From an uncultured Bacteroidia bacterium (GTDB taxonomy: Bacteria; Bacteroidota; Bacteroidia; NS11-12g; UBA9320), in contig CALSMN010000003.1 in NCBI GenBank assembly GCA_943787465.1, positions 129,093-193,092 on the forward strand: 64,000 nt of DNA, given 5' to 3'. Position numbers and translations under genes: made by a program. The number at the start of each line of letters is the position of its first letter. Position 1 is the first letter of the stretch. Below, in pieces: positions 1 through 10,806 of this stretch. A model generated the notes under the pieces. That model saw only the letters and a program-made list of their open reading frames with translations. It ran no database searches and was not told the origin of the DNA.

Positions 1-1330
<1,330 letters not shown>

Positions 1331-1336
1331 GTTGTC

Positions 1337-1969
1337 TTAAAATGTATGGCGAACTTGAACGGTGAGTGTGTGTTTTATATTTCCCATGATTTTATCTAAA
1401 CCAGAACCTATGGAATATTGTTCGTTGAGGCTTTGAATCGGTGAATCATGTTTGGTGAAGCCATATTTAATCCAAAGGTCGGTATTTCTGGTGGTTGAAT
1501 ACTGATATAATCCATAAAATCGAAGTCCAGAATAACTGTGATTAAATAACGGATAATCATATAACGGAGTTTTTTCGTAGCTATATATTCTGTTAGCATA
1601 ACTTGTTATGGTGCTATATGCCATTCTGCAACTCCAGCGATATGCTTTTTTATTGGGTTTGTATATGATGTCTTGATACATCAAGCTTCCTTTACTTTTA
1701 TTATTATCTTCACAACCAGAATTCCATGCAATGAGGTTGACTACAAAAAGTGATGAGTAGTCACCAATACCGAACCTGTTTTGAGCATTAAAACCAAATT
1801 GACTGGGACTCCAAACAAGATTTGCTGAATTGTATTCTATTGAAAAAGGAGAATGATGTGCTGCTGATGCGCCTCCTAAGCTTAGCGCAATGGCATTGTT
1901 AGGTGGTGGATTATTTGGAAAAATAGGAAGATATGAAAAGAGATAGATAAATAGATAAAGTTTTCTCAC
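1337..1969 (-). CDS. Small outer-membrane-like protein, possible deletion fusion of two genes
   Basis: The product of about 210 residues has no assignable function. It starts with a hydrophobic segment (residues 2-18), then a stretch ALSLGGASAAHHSPFSIEYN that resembles the N-terminal start of PorV/PorQ-like beta-barrel proteins. The second half (GSLMYQDIIYKPNKKAYRW to the end) resembles the C-terminal barrel end of the long Bacteroidota helix-hairpin-helix (ComEA-like) proteins, including the GSGLDKIMGN motif and a terminal RHTF beta-signal. The intact families are several hundred residues and carry HhH domains, which are absent here. There is no ATG; GTG at 1969 or TTG at 1972 must serve. 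It sits between merR and pdxJ with six-base gaps. It may be a remnant or a working small barrel. Confidence 0.55.
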   Translation of the reverse strand: MRKLYLFIYLFSYLPIFPNNPPPNNAIALSLGGASAAHHSPFSIEYNSANLVWSPSQFGFNAQNRFGIGDYSSLFVVNLIAWNSGCEDNNKSKGSLMYQDIIYKPNKKAYRWSCRMAYSTITSYANRIYSYEKTPLYDYPLFNHSYSGLRFYGLYQYSTTRNTDLWIKYGFTKHDSPIQSLNEQYSIGSGLDKIMGNIKHTLTVQVRHTF

Positions 1970-1978
1970 CAAGCAAAA

Positions 1979-2305
1979 TTATAATTCTTGCTTGATTTGA
2001 ATTAAAAACTGTTTGATTTTTTCTAACTTATGGATGAGTTTTTCTTGATGGTCAATATTCGCTTTATCTTTTTTTAGTTTTTCTATAGCTCCTTTGATAG
2101 TATATTTATTTGTTTTGACCAAGAGATGGATACGTTTGACTTCTTCTATATCTTTTTTCGTATAAAATCGGACTCCTCTTTTATTTCGTTTGGGATTTAA
2201 AGTATTAAATTCAGATTCCCAATAGCGCAATGTAGACGGTTGTATGTCAAATTGTGAACAAACCTCAGTCAGATTGAAGTATAATTTTTCTTGGGGTTCA
2301 TCCAT
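1979..2305 (-). CDS. MerR-family transcriptional regulator
   Basis: This 108-residue protein carries an N-terminal winged-helix MerR DNA-binding domain, with QPSTLRYWESEF as the recognition part and RGVRFYTKKDIEEVKRIHLL as the wing. A lysine-rich coiled coil follows at residues 75-108. It lacks any effector domain or metal-binding cysteines, so the signal it senses is not evident. Short MerR proteins of this kind are common in Bacteroidota. Its ATG overlaps the stop codon of the upstream M23 peptidase by one base (TAATG), which suggests translational coupling. Confidence 0.85.
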   Translation of the reverse strand: MDEPQEKLYFNLTEVCSQFDIQPSTLRYWESEFNTLNPKRNKRGVRFYTKKDIEEVKRIHLLVKTNKYTIKGAIEKLKKDKANIDHQEKLIHKLEKIKQFLIQIKQEL

Positions 2306-3267
2306 TAATCGAATGATTGATTGGGGTTAGACGATAGCTTAACGATTTCTTCATATTGATCGGAAGTTAAATCATTATAAAAATATCCAACAGGGTTTAC
2401 TTGCACTCCATTTTTAGCCACTTCATAATGTAAATGTGGACCAGTTGACTTACCGGTACTTCCAACTAATCCAATAACTTGGCCTCTTTTGACGTTTTCA
2501 CCTTTTTTGACGCTAGCCTTGGACATGTGCCCATATAAGGTCGTATACCCATATCCGTGATCAATTATGATGTGTGTTCCGTATCCCCATCGATCACGTT
2601 TGACCATCTGTATCACTCCATCACCTGTGGCATAAATCTTGGTTCCTTTTGGTGCAGAAAAATCAAGACCTTTATGCATTTTTCTTGTCTTGTATATAGG
2701 GTCAACTCGGTATCCAAATCCAGATGCGATTCGTTTTAATGTTTTGTTGGGTATGGGTTGAATAGCAGGGATAGAAGCAAGCATTTTACTTTTATCTTTT
2801 GCCATTTGGATTAGTTTTGAGTAGGAATCCTTCTGAATTTTTGATTGATTCTTCATATTATCCAACCGCATGTGCAATGCTTTTATTTTGTTGCCATCTT
2901 GCAATTGTTCTAGTGAAATATATTTATTAACACCTCCAGTTCCGGCTTTTCTGATATCATCCTCAATAGGATCTGCTCCAAATATTTCACGATAAACGTG
3001 ATCATCCATTGATGCTAATTCGTCCAATGATGATTGCATTTCTCCAGATTTTTGTTCTAGTAATTTAACCTGAATTTGATAATCAACCAATTGATTTTTG
3101 AGTTGTTCCTTCGTTTGATCTTGATTGAGAATCAGATAAGTAGTAATCCCACTAATAATGGCTAAAGATGTGAAGCCAAAAATCTTTCCAATTCGCAATA
3201 AAATGGAGTTGGAAACTTTCTCATATTCAAGAGTTTCAGGATTAAATCTAAATTTAGCTTTACTCAT
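2305..3267 (-). CDS. Membrane-anchored M23 (LytM) metallopeptidase
   Basis: This 320-residue protein is probably a zinc endopeptidase that cleaves peptidoglycan cross-bridges, or a regulator of such enzymes. The order is a short cytoplasmic N terminus, one membrane segment (about residues 25-46), a coiled coil (about 50-85, with a second at 125-155) and a C-terminal M23 domain. The zinc ligands are visible as HKGLD (residue 198) and HLHYE (residue 278). I chose the ATG at 3267 (MSKAKFRFNPETLEYE) over a TTG 45 bases upstream, because the methionine gives a family-like start and a TATCTTTG box lies 27 bases before it. It is divergent from alaS, with 73 bases between start codons. Confidence 0.9.
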   Translation of the reverse strand: MSKAKFRFNPETLEYEKVSNSILLRIGKIFGFTSLAIISGITTYLILNQDQTKEQLKNQLVDYQIQVKLLEQKSGEMQSSLDELASMDDHVYREIFGADPIEDDIRKAGTGGVNKYISLEQLQDGNKIKALHMRLDNMKNQSKIQKDSYSKLIQMAKDKSKMLASIPAIQPIPNKTLKRIASGFGYRVDPIYKTRKMHKGLDFSAPKGTKIYATGDGVIQMVKRDRWGYGTHIIIDHGYGYTTLYGHMSKASVKKGENVKRGQVIGLVGSTGKSTGPHLHYEVAKNGVQVNPVGYFYNDLTSDQYEEIVKLSSNPNQSFD

Positions 3268-3294
3268 CGTATTTTTGCTTTCCCAAATACAAAG

Positions 3295-3302
3295 CAAAGA
3301 TA
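3295..3302 (-). promoter_or_regulatory. Bacteroidota -7 box upstream of the M23 peptidase
   Basis: On the minus strand this reads TATCTTTG, an exact TAnnTTTG match. It lies 27 bases before the ATG at 3267, within the intergenic region shared with alaS. No good -33 TTTG was found at the expected distance. Confidence 0.4.
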
Positions 3303-3340
3303 ATAAGTTCAATCAATATATATTAACGAGGATTAAAAGA

Positions 3341-5962
3341 ATGACGGCAAGTGATATTAGGAATGTATTTTTAGATTTTTTCAAAAAAAAAGATCATCAG
3401 ATTGTACAATCTGCTCCCATAGTATTAAAAGATGATCCTACATTAATGTTCACAAATGCGGGGATGAATCAATTTAAGGATTTATTTCTTGGAAATCAAA
3501 AACCTATACATACTCGGATAGCCAATACCCAGAAATGTCTTCGAGTGAGTGGGAAGCACAATGATTTAGAGGAGGTTGGTGTTGATACGTATCATCACAC
3601 CATGTTTGAAATGTTGGGCAACTGGAGCTTTGGGGATTACTTTAAGGAAGACGCTATCAATTGGGCATGGGAATTATTAACAGAGGTATATAAGTTAGAT
3701 AAAAATCGGTTATATGTTTCTGTATTTGAAGGTGATATACAAGACAAATTACCCTTGGATGAGGATGCAAAGAATATATGGCTGAATCATGTTAGTGAAG
3801 ATAGAATCATCTTAGGCAACAAAAATGATAATTTCTGGGAAATGGGTGAAACAGGACCGTGTGGGCCTTGTTCTGAAATTCACATTGACCTGAGAACAGA
3901 TGAGGAAAGATCGACTGTTGATGGTGCTTCATTAGTAAATGCCGATCATGATCAAGTCATTGAGATATGGAATTTGGTTTTCATGGAGTATAACCGCAAA
4001 GCGGATTCAAGTTTGGTTCCATTGCCATCAAAACATGTGGATACGGGCATGGGTCTTGAAAGGTTAGTCAGAGCGGTGCATGCCCAACAATCCAATTACG
4101 ATTCAGACTTATTTATGGATACGATTCGTACCCTTGAGAAAATGAGTGAAAAGACCTATGGTAAAGATACACAGGTAGATATTGCCTTTAGAGTAGTTGC
4201 TGATCACTTAAGAGCAGTTTGCTTTGCTGTAGCTGATGGACAATTACCTGATAATTCAGGAGCTGGGTATGTAATTCGAAGAATATTAAGAAGGGCAGTC
4301 CGTTATGGTTATAGCTTTTTGGATGTAAAACAGCCTTTTATGTACCTATTAGTTGATGGTCTAATTCTCAAATTTGGGCATGTATTTGAGGGCCTGGAGA
4401 AACAAAAGGATTTCATTTCACAGGTCATAGAACAAGAAGAAAAATCATTTTTAAATACATTGAATAATGGATTAAAATTGTTTGAAAATTATGCCAATTC
4501 CGCTTCATCAGTTATTCAGGGGAATCATGCTTTTGAATTGTATGATACATTTGGTTTTCCTATAGATTTGACCCAATTATTAGCCAAGGAAAAGGGGATA
4601 TCAATAGATTTAGAGGGATTTAATCAAGAGTTAAATAAACAAAAAGATAGAAGTCGTTCGGATGCTAAAAAAGAATCTGGCGATTGGATTCAATTGGTTT
4701 CAGACGATAAAGAGGAGTTTATTGGGTATGATTATACAGAATCTGATGTGGTGATTACGCGTTACCGTGAGGTGTTAATTAAAGGTAAGAAGCTATTTCA
4801 ATTGATTTTTAATTATACCCCATTTTATGCAGAAAGTGGAGGACAAATTGGCGACACAGGATTTTTATTAGGGTATGAGGATCAACAAAAAATTGATATT
4901 ATAGATACTCAAAAAGAAAATCAATTGATTATTCATCTCGTAAAGGAACCGCCCCATAATTTTTCTCAAAAATTTAAGGCTCAGGTCCATGTATTGAGGC
5001 GCAATAAGATTACTTTAAACCATAGTGCCACTCATCTATTGCAAGCTGCTTTACGGAAGGTTTTGGGAGATCACATTACTCAAAAAGGTTCATTAGTAAC
5101 CGATAAGAATCTACGGTTTGATTTTTCTCATTTTAAAAAATTAGAATCCTCCGAATTGGAATCCATAGAAAGATTGATCAATATGCAAATTCGACAAGCT
5201 ATTCCTTTACAAGAGGAGAGGAATATACCCTATGCTAAAGCAATAGAGCGCGGAGCTATGGCGTTATTTGGCGAAAAATATGGAGATACCGTTCGCATGG
5301 TGACATTTGATGCTGATTTTTCAGTTGAGCTTTGCGGTGGAACTCACGTAAAAAATACAGCCCATATCGGGCAATTAAAAATAGTTCACGAGGGGGCTGT
5401 AGCTGCAGGCGTTAGACGTATAGAAGCAATTACAGGGGCTACTGCGGATGATTACATGCAAGAAAAATTAGAGACTTTACATCTAGTTAAATCGGAGTTG
5501 GGTAATCAACAAGATGTAATTAAAGCGCTTCAAGATTTAAAGAAAGAACACAATGAAGTAGTAGAAAGGCTAGCTATTTTTGAAAAGCAGCAACTTCATG
5601 CACTCAAAGAAAAACTAAAATCTAATAAACAGACTATAAATGGGTTTACATTCATCGTAGAACATATAGAATTAGATCAAGCCTCTCAGGCTAAGGATCT
5701 ATGTTTTCAATTGAAAGAAGAACTCAACCATCTATTTTGTGTTTTGTTATCCACTATCCAAGGTAAGCCAAGTATTAGTATTATGATTAGTGATTCTTTG
5801 ATCCAAGAAAGAGGATTCCATGCTGGAAACTTAGTAAGAGAATGGTCCAAGGAGATTCAAGGGGGAGGTGGTGGACAGCCTTTCTTTGCTCAAGCAGGAG
5901 GTTCAGATTCTAGTGGATTAGATACAGTCAAACAAAAAGCACTTCAATTATTAAAGGGATAA
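3341..5962 (+). CDS. alaS: Alanyl-tRNA synthetase
   Basis: AlaRS charges tRNA-Ala with alanine in the cytoplasm. From the ATG at 3341 the product is 873 residues, the normal family length. The open frame extends back to 3158, but that would overlap the divergent M23 gene. Class II motifs (TFTNAGMNQFKD-like N terminus, GPCGPCSEIH, DTGMGLERL) are followed by the editing domain with zinc-binding NHSATHLL and ELCGGTHV, and by the C-terminal C-Ala domain ending GGGGGQPFFAQAGGSD. gatB follows after two bases, so the two translation genes form an operon. Confidence 0.97.
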   Translation: MTASDIRNVFLDFFKKKDHQIVQSAPIVLKDDPTLMFTNAGMNQFKDLFLGNQKPIHTRIANTQKCLRVSGKHNDLEEVGVDTYHHTMFEMLGNWSFGDYFKEDAINWAWELLTEVYKLDKNRLYVSVFEGDIQDKLPLDEDAKNIWLNHVSEDRIILGNKNDNFWEMGETGPCGPCSEIHIDLRTDEERSTVDGASLVNADHDQVIEIWNLVFMEYNRKADSSLVPLPSKHVDTGMGLERLVRAVHAQQSNYDSDLFMDTIRTLEKMSEKTYGKDTQVDIAFRVVADHLRAVCFAVADGQLPDNSGAGYVIRRILRRAVRYGYSFLDVKQPFMYLLVDGLILKFGHVFEGLEKQKDFISQVIEQEEKSFLNTLNNGLKLFENYANSASSVIQGNHAFELYDTFGFPIDLTQLLAKEKGISIDLEGFNQELNKQKDRSRSDAKKESGDWIQLVSDDKEEFIGYDYTESDVVITRYREVLIKGKKLFQLIFNYTPFYAESGGQIGDTGFLLGYEDQQKIDIIDTQKENQLIIHLVKEPPHNFSQKFKAQVHVLRRNKITLNHSATHLLQAALRKVLGDHITQKGSLVTDKNLRFDFSHFKKLESSELESIERLINMQIRQAIPLQEERNIPYAKAIERGAMALFGEKYGDTVRMVTFDADFSVELCGGTHVKNTAHIGQLKIVHEGAVAAGVRRIEAITGATADDYMQEKLETLHLVKSELGNQQDVIKALQDLKKEHNEVVERLAIFEKQQLHALKEKLKSNKQTINGFTFIVEHIELDQASQAKDLCFQLKEELNHLFCVLLSTIQGKPSISIMISDSLIQERGFHAGNLVREWSKEIQGGGGGQPFFAQAGGSDSSGLDTVKQKALQLLKG

Positions 5963-5964
5963 CT

Positions 5965-7416
5965 ATGTTAAAGAATGATATACATGAAGTGGTTGTCGGG
6001 TTAGAAATCCACGCTCAACTCAATACAAAATCAAAAGCTTTTTGCTCTGATGAGGTTGCATTTGGAGCGGCACCTAATACGCTGGTTAGCCCCATAAGTC
6101 TTGGTCATCCAGGTACATTACCTGTTCATAATAGAGAGGCTATAAATATGGCTATTATGTTAGGGCTAGCTTGTCAGTGTGATATTCGGAAATACAATAC
6201 CTATTCACGTAAAAATTACTTTTATGCAGATTTGCCCAAAGGTTATCAAATCACTCAATTGGATACTCCGATTTGCAATCATGGATATGTGGAGATTTCA
6301 TTACCAGACGGATCAAAAAAGAAAATAAACCTGACTCGAATTCATATGGAAGAGGATACAGGAAAAGGAATTCATGATTTAGATATTTCCAATACCTTGA
6401 TGGATTATAATCGTGCAGGTACTCCATTGGTCGAAATTGTTACTGAGCCAGATTTCAGGAGTGGTGAAGAAGCATACGCTTTTTTGATGGAAGTCAGAAA
6501 ATTAGTTCGCTATCTTAATGTTTGTGATGGTAATATGGAGGAAGGGAGTTTGCGATGTGATGCCAACGTATCTATTCGTCCTATTGGTTCTAAAAGTCTG
6601 GGAACTAAAGTGGAAGTGAAGAATATGAATTCAATGAGTAATGTTCGCAAAGCAATTGAGTTTGAATTTGTCCGCCAGAGTAAAATGGCTGTAGCTGGGG
6701 AGGAGATTTTTTCAGAAACCCGAAGCTATGACGCTGTTAAGGGAACCACCTTCAGCATGAGAAGTAAAGAGATGGTCAATGATTACCGATTTTTCCCAGA
6801 GCCAGATTTGCCACCATTAGTTTTGTCGGATACATGGATCGAGGATATTCGTGCAAAAATGCCAGCTCTTCCTAAAGAATTGATTCATCGTTTTACCACT
6901 CAATATAAACTGGGAGTATATGATGCAGAAGTGTTAACAGAAAGTAAAGAAGTGGCTGATTATTTCATTCAGGTTTGTGACTTTACTGAAAATTACAAAG
7001 CTGCAGCCAATTGGGTTATGGGACCTATAAAAGGGTGGGTAAATAACCATGCAACTACCATTGATTTATTCCCAGTGAATCCAGCATCTGTTGCAGATAT
7101 CATATCAGCAATAGACCAGGGTGTGATCAATTTTAGTGTAGCAGAACAAAAATTGTTTCCAGAATTAGTTGCTAATCCTGATAAAAAAGTAGATCAAATT
7201 ATTGAAGATTTTAATCTTCGTCAAACAGGAGATGAAGACACCCTTCTTCAACTCATTCAAGAGGTAATTGCAGAAAATGAGAGTAAGGTAGAGGAGTATA
7301 AAGCAGGAAAGACTGGATTAATGGGTATGTTTATGGGACAGATTATGAAAAAAAGCGGAGGAAAAGCAGATCCCCAAAAGACGAATAAGTTACTTGCGGA
7401 ATGGTTAAATAAATAA
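5965..7416 (+). CDS. gatB: Asp-tRNA(Asn)/Glu-tRNA(Gln) amidotransferase subunit B
   Basis: GatB is the kinase/tRNA-binding subunit of GatCAB, which converts misacylated Glu-tRNA(Gln) and Asp-tRNA(Asn) to the correct amides. The 483-residue length is typical. Family motifs are present: VVVGLEIHAQLNTKSKAFC at the N terminus, GHPGTLPVHN, YFYADLPKGYQ, the EEGSLRCDANVSIRP segment and the C-terminal Yqey-like helix region ending in GGKADPQKTNKLL. It follows alaS with a two-base gap. gatA and gatC are not in the window. Confidence 0.97.
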   Translation: MLKNDIHEVVVGLEIHAQLNTKSKAFCSDEVAFGAAPNTLVSPISLGHPGTLPVHNREAINMAIMLGLACQCDIRKYNTYSRKNYFYADLPKGYQITQLDTPICNHGYVEISLPDGSKKKINLTRIHMEEDTGKGIHDLDISNTLMDYNRAGTPLVEIVTEPDFRSGEEAYAFLMEVRKLVRYLNVCDGNMEEGSLRCDANVSIRPIGSKSLGTKVEVKNMNSMSNVRKAIEFEFVRQSKMAVAGEEIFSETRSYDAVKGTTFSMRSKEMVNDYRFFPEPDLPPLVLSDTWIEDIRAKMPALPKELIHRFTTQYKLGVYDAEVLTESKEVADYFIQVCDFTENYKAAANWVMGPIKGWVNNHATTIDLFPVNPASVADIISAIDQGVINFSVAEQKLFPELVANPDKKVDQIIEDFNLRQTGDEDTLLQLIQEVIAENESKVEEYKAGKTGLMGMFMGQIMKKSGGKADPQKTNKLLAEWLNK

Positions 7417-7444
7417 TGGTATAATCTTTGAACAGAATTTGAAA

Positions 7445-8584
7445 ATGAATAACAATAAAATGAATAGATGGTCTTTAATCCTTGGGGTTGTAATGGTATT
7501 GGGGTTGACTAAAAGTGCTAGTGCATTTTCTGCCGAAAAAATGAATTACCAACTCAAAGTAATCACAAATATGTCGCCAAATACAGCTATTATTTTAAGT
7601 AAAATATCAGATATCCAGCTTCAAATTTTGGATACAGCATGGACAGATTCTAAAGGAATGGTTGTTTTTGAAGGAGATGGCTTGGATGAAAGTATGTTAT
7701 GTTTCATAACATTTGAAACAATTAAAAATCCTGGGATACCAGTCATCATTGATAAAGGAAGTAAAATATCAGTAAAAATCACAAAGGATATATTTATGGA
7801 TGTAGTCATGAATGGAGGGAAGGACAACGCATCCATGCTGAAACTGTATAATATTTACTCTGGTTTTGAACGCACAATGACCGCTTTTAATGAACAAGTA
7901 GAAGCTATAGATCCGCTGACATTAACGGATGAATTACGTGCAGAAACTACTTCAAAATACAATTCACTTATCTTACAAAGAGGGGCAGATATAGAGGAAT
8001 TTATAAAAACTGAGCCTACTTCTTTAGCCACATTTTTTGCTGCACGATATCTGTTTAATGAGCCCGTTCCCAAGCTACTAATTTTAGCTCGGGACAAAAT
8101 GGTCAGTGATTTACCCAATTCTCCCTATACTATGAATATAAAAAATACGGTTGAAAAGCTGGGGCCAATTGAGGGGAATATCGCACCAGAAATCAGACTA
8201 AAGACTCCTGCTGGTGATAGTTTGTCTTTGTCATCCCTTAGAGGAAAAGTAGTTTTGATTGATTTTTGGGCAAGTTGGTGTGGTCCATGTAGAAGAGAAA
8301 ATCCCCATGTAAAAGCCATATATGATAAATACAAAAATCAAGGTTTTGAAATATATGGTGTTTCACTAGACTCTAAAGAGGATAGTTGGAAAGCTGCCAT
8401 AGCAAAAGATGGATTGACTTGGAAGCACGTTAGTGATTTAAAAGGTTGGAAGTCATCAGCAGCCCAACGCTATAAAGTTCATTCTATTCCCTCAACTTTT
8501 TTGATTGATCGGGAAGGGAAAATTGTTAAATCTGGATTTCGAAGCAATGAACTTGAAGCACTTTTGATTCCTATAATCCATTGA
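7445..8584 (+). CDS. TlpA/ResA-like thioredoxin-fold protein with DUF4369-like N domain
   Basis: This is a secreted or envelope thiol-disulfide oxidoreductase of 379 residues. A signal peptide (about residues 6-26) precedes an N-terminal region of roughly 190 residues that resembles the DUF4369 beta-domain seen in Bacteroidota TlpA proteins. The C-terminal thioredoxin domain has the active site WCGPC with cysteines at residues 279 and 282, and the cis-proline segment HSIPSTFLID. The substrate is unknown; such proteins commonly reduce disulfides in cytochrome maturation or envelope proteins. I chose the ATG at 7445 over a TTG two codons earlier. The next gene overlaps or abuts its stop. Confidence 0.88.
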   Translation: MNNNKMNRWSLILGVVMVLGLTKSASAFSAEKMNYQLKVITNMSPNTAIILSKISDIQLQILDTAWTDSKGMVVFEGDGLDESMLCFITFETIKNPGIPVIIDKGSKISVKITKDIFMDVVMNGGKDNASMLKLYNIYSGFERTMTAFNEQVEAIDPLTLTDELRAETTSKYNSLILQRGADIEEFIKTEPTSLATFFAARYLFNEPVPKLLILARDKMVSDLPNSPYTMNIKNTVEKLGPIEGNIAPEIRLKTPAGDSLSLSSLRGKVVLIDFWASWCGPCRRENPHVKAIYDKYKNQGFEIYGVSLDSKEDSWKAAIAKDGLTWKHVSDLKGWKSSAAQRYKVHSIPSTFLIDREGKIVKSGFRSNELEALLIPIIH

Positions 8585-8586
8585 TA

Positions 8587-9027
8587 ATGAAATTTTTAGT
8601 ATTTCAATTGATAATTGTCTTACCTATTTTCATGGCTTCAGGTTGTTCAGATGAAAAACAAAAGGAAAATGTTTCTTCCAACCCATTTGAAAGTTGGTAT
8701 ACGGGGAATTTTCGCTACATAGATACTCCATATGCCTACTATATCTATAGAACTCGTACATTTCAAGATGAGTATGAAATTCATGAAAAGTACAAGGTTA
8801 GATTCGACATTGATTGGCAGAATGATAGCACCTATGTGTTAACATTTGATTCTATTTTAGCCAACCCTAACAGCATTATATTTCCTTCTGAAATCAAAAA
8901 TTTTAAAAAAACATGTGTCATCACACAATTGGCTGATTCTTCTTATCTTGAAAAGGCAGTATCTAGTCTAAAAATGGGTTCTCACTTTACTAGGATATAC
9001 CGATATTCCAGCTCCATTTTTCACTAA
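8587..9027 (+). CDS. Small predicted lipoprotein, function unknown
   Basis: This 146-residue protein has a lipoprotein signal peptide ending in the lipobox MASGC, so it is probably anchored in a membrane by Cys after processing. The mature part is rich in Tyr, Ser and Asp and shows no recognisable domain. The ATG at 8587 is preferred; a TTG at 8581 overlapping the stop of the TlpA-like gene is an alternative. The tight spacing suggests cotranscription with the thioredoxin-like protein. No family could be assigned by eye. Confidence 0.75.
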   Translation: MKFLVFQLIIVLPIFMASGCSDEKQKENVSSNPFESWYTGNFRYIDTPYAYYIYRTRTFQDEYEIHEKYKVRFDIDWQNDSTYVLTFDSILANPNSIIFPSEIKNFKKTCVITQLADSSYLEKAVSSLKMGSHFTRIYRYSSSIFH

Positions 9028-9094
9028 TTAATAATCAATTAACTTTGACATAACATTAAAATAGTATTTGAGTTTGATCATCGTATTATAGAAT

Positions 9095-9766
9095 ATGGCT
9101 GAAAAAATATTAATTGTTGAAGATGACCAAGATATTTTAGACTTATTAGAGTATAATCTTAAAAAGGAAGGGTATCGCTGCTACAGTGCCATTAATGGTA
9201 TAGATGGTTTATCTAAAGCCATCAAAAATATTCCAGATCTTATTTTATTGGATATCATGATGCCAGAAATGGATGGAATTGAAGTATGCAGACAAATAAG
9301 AAGTAAACCTGATTTAAAGGATGTTTTTATTGTTTTCTTAACCGCTCGAGGTGAAGAGTATTCTGAACTTGCTGGGTTTGATGCAGGTGCCGATGATTAC
9401 ATTACTAAACCTATAAAGCCTCGTACATTAATTAGTAGGATAAAAGCAATATTATCCAGAAAGAAAGGACCCAAAATTATAGACAAAATACAACATGGCG
9501 ATATAACCATAAATCGGGATACATTTCAGGTTTTTGTTCAAGATAAACTAATGGTCCTACCTAAAAAGGAATTTGAATTATTATTTCTTCTGGCTTCAAA
9601 ACCAGACAAAGTTTTTAGAAGAGATAGTATACTTTCTGAAGTTTGGGGTGATGATGTTAGTGTGGTCGATCGAACGATAGACGTACACATTCGAAAAATT
9701 AGGGAAAAAGTGGGGGAGAATAGAATAAAAACAGTCAAAGGCGTTGGGTATAAATTTGTATTGTGA
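9095..9766 (+). CDS. OmpR/PhoB-family response regulator
   Basis: This 223-residue two-component regulator has an N-terminal receiver domain with the phosphoacceptor Asp53 in LILLDIMMPEMDG, acidic residues EDDQD near position 9, and Lys in DYITKPIKPR. A C-terminal winged-helix DNA-binding domain follows (about 130-223; VDRTIDVHIRKIREKVG). It overlaps the histidine kinase gene by four bases (GTGA), so the pair is translationally coupled. The architecture is PhoB-like, but the target genes cannot be read from this window. Confidence 0.95.
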   Translation: MAEKILIVEDDQDILDLLEYNLKKEGYRCYSAINGIDGLSKAIKNIPDLILLDIMMPEMDGIEVCRQIRSKPDLKDVFIVFLTARGEEYSELAGFDAGADDYITKPIKPRTLISRIKAILSRKKGPKIIDKIQHGDITINRDTFQVFVQDKLMVLPKKEFELLFLLASKPDKVFRRDSILSEVWGDDVSVVDRTIDVHIRKIREKVGENRIKTVKGVGYKFVL

Positions 9767-10800
9767 AAAAGAACGATAATCCAAAGTCGATTGCATTTAT
9801 ACTTGGTCTATTTTCGGCAGTATTATCGACTGCAATTTTGCTTTTTTTCACTAGAGATTGGGTCTCAGTTGTACTAAATTTTATCTTTATTTTCTTCCTT
9901 TGTTTTTTCACTTTCCATTATATTTTAAATGCTTTTATTTTTGATAAAATTAAAACAATTTATAGGAATATTTATCAATATAAAACCAGTCAAGATCCAC
10001 CTCTTTTTGATGAAATAGTCCAAAAATCTGATCCACTAACTACGGTAAGTAATGATGTTTTGGAATGGATGAAATCCAATCAAAAAGAAATGAATGATTT
10101 GAAAGAACTAGAATCGTATAGAAAAGAATTTTTAGGTAATGTGTCTCATGAATTAAAAACACCAATTCAAAGCATTCAAGGATATATCCATACTTTATTA
10201 GATGGTGCGTTGGAAGATAAAAAAGTAAATCGATTATTTCTTGAAAAAGCAGGAAACAGTACTCAACGATTAATCGAATTGGTAGATCAGCTGACAAGTA
10301 TTAGTATTTTGGAGGGTAAAAGCGCACCCTTAATTTTATCCAAATTTGATATGATAAAACTTACAGAAGAAGTTTTTGAAATTGTAGATAATAAAGCCAA
10401 GAAACTTAATATTCAATTAGGCTTTCAAGAGAAAAATGCAAAGCAAGTTATGGTAGAAGCGGATCGTTCAAAAATTCGACAAGTAATGGTTAATCTTATT
10501 GTAAATGCTATAAAATATGGAAAAGAAGATGGATACGTGAGTGTAGGATTTTATGATATGGATCAAACACTTCTTATAGAAGTTTCAGATGATGGTCAAG
10601 GTATTTCAAATGAGCATTTGCCTAGATTATTTGAGCGCTTTTATAGAACTGATAAAGGGAGAAGCAGAGACCAAGGTGGAACAGGATTGGGCCTCTCAAT
10701 CGTAAAACATATTATTGAAGCACATCAACAGATGATTAATGTCCGAAGCACGGTTGGTGTTGGAAGTATCTTTGGATTTACCTTAAAAAAAGGGGCATAG
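9763..10800 (+). CDS. Sensor histidine kinase (PhoR-like), no periplasmic sensor
   Basis: This 345-residue membrane kinase is the partner of the preceding response regulator. Two membrane helices (about residues 11-29 and 33-57) are joined by only a few residues, so there is no periplasmic sensing domain. A dimerisation and phosphoacceptor domain carries His129 in GNVSHELKTPIQS. The ATPase domain has N (NLIVNAIKYG), G1 (DDGQGIS) and G2 (GTGLGLSIV) boxes. The start is GTG at 9763, overlapping the regulator's TGA. The signal must be sensed in the membrane, in the cytoplasm, or through partner proteins. Confidence 0.94.
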   Translation: MKKNDNPKSIAFILGLFSAVLSTAILLFFTRDWVSVVLNFIFIFFLCFFTFHYILNAFIFDKIKTIYRNIYQYKTSQDPPLFDEIVQKSDPLTTVSNDVLEWMKSNQKEMNDLKELESYRKEFLGNVSHELKTPIQSIQGYIHTLLDGALEDKKVNRLFLEKAGNSTQRLIELVDQLTSISILEGKSAPLILSKFDMIKLTEEVFEIVDNKAKKLNIQLGFQEKNAKQVMVEADRSKIRQVMVNLIVNAIKYGKEDGYVSVGFYDMDQTLLIEVSDDGQGISNEHLPRLFERFYRTDKGRSRDQGGTGLGLSIVKHIIEAHQQMINVRSTVGVGSIFGFTLKKGA

Positions 10801-10806
10801 CCAATA

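Noticed and set aside
3158-3340. Extension of alaS to 934 residues
   Set aside because: It would run back through the divergent M23 gene; the ATG at 3341 gives the usual AlaRS N terminus and length.
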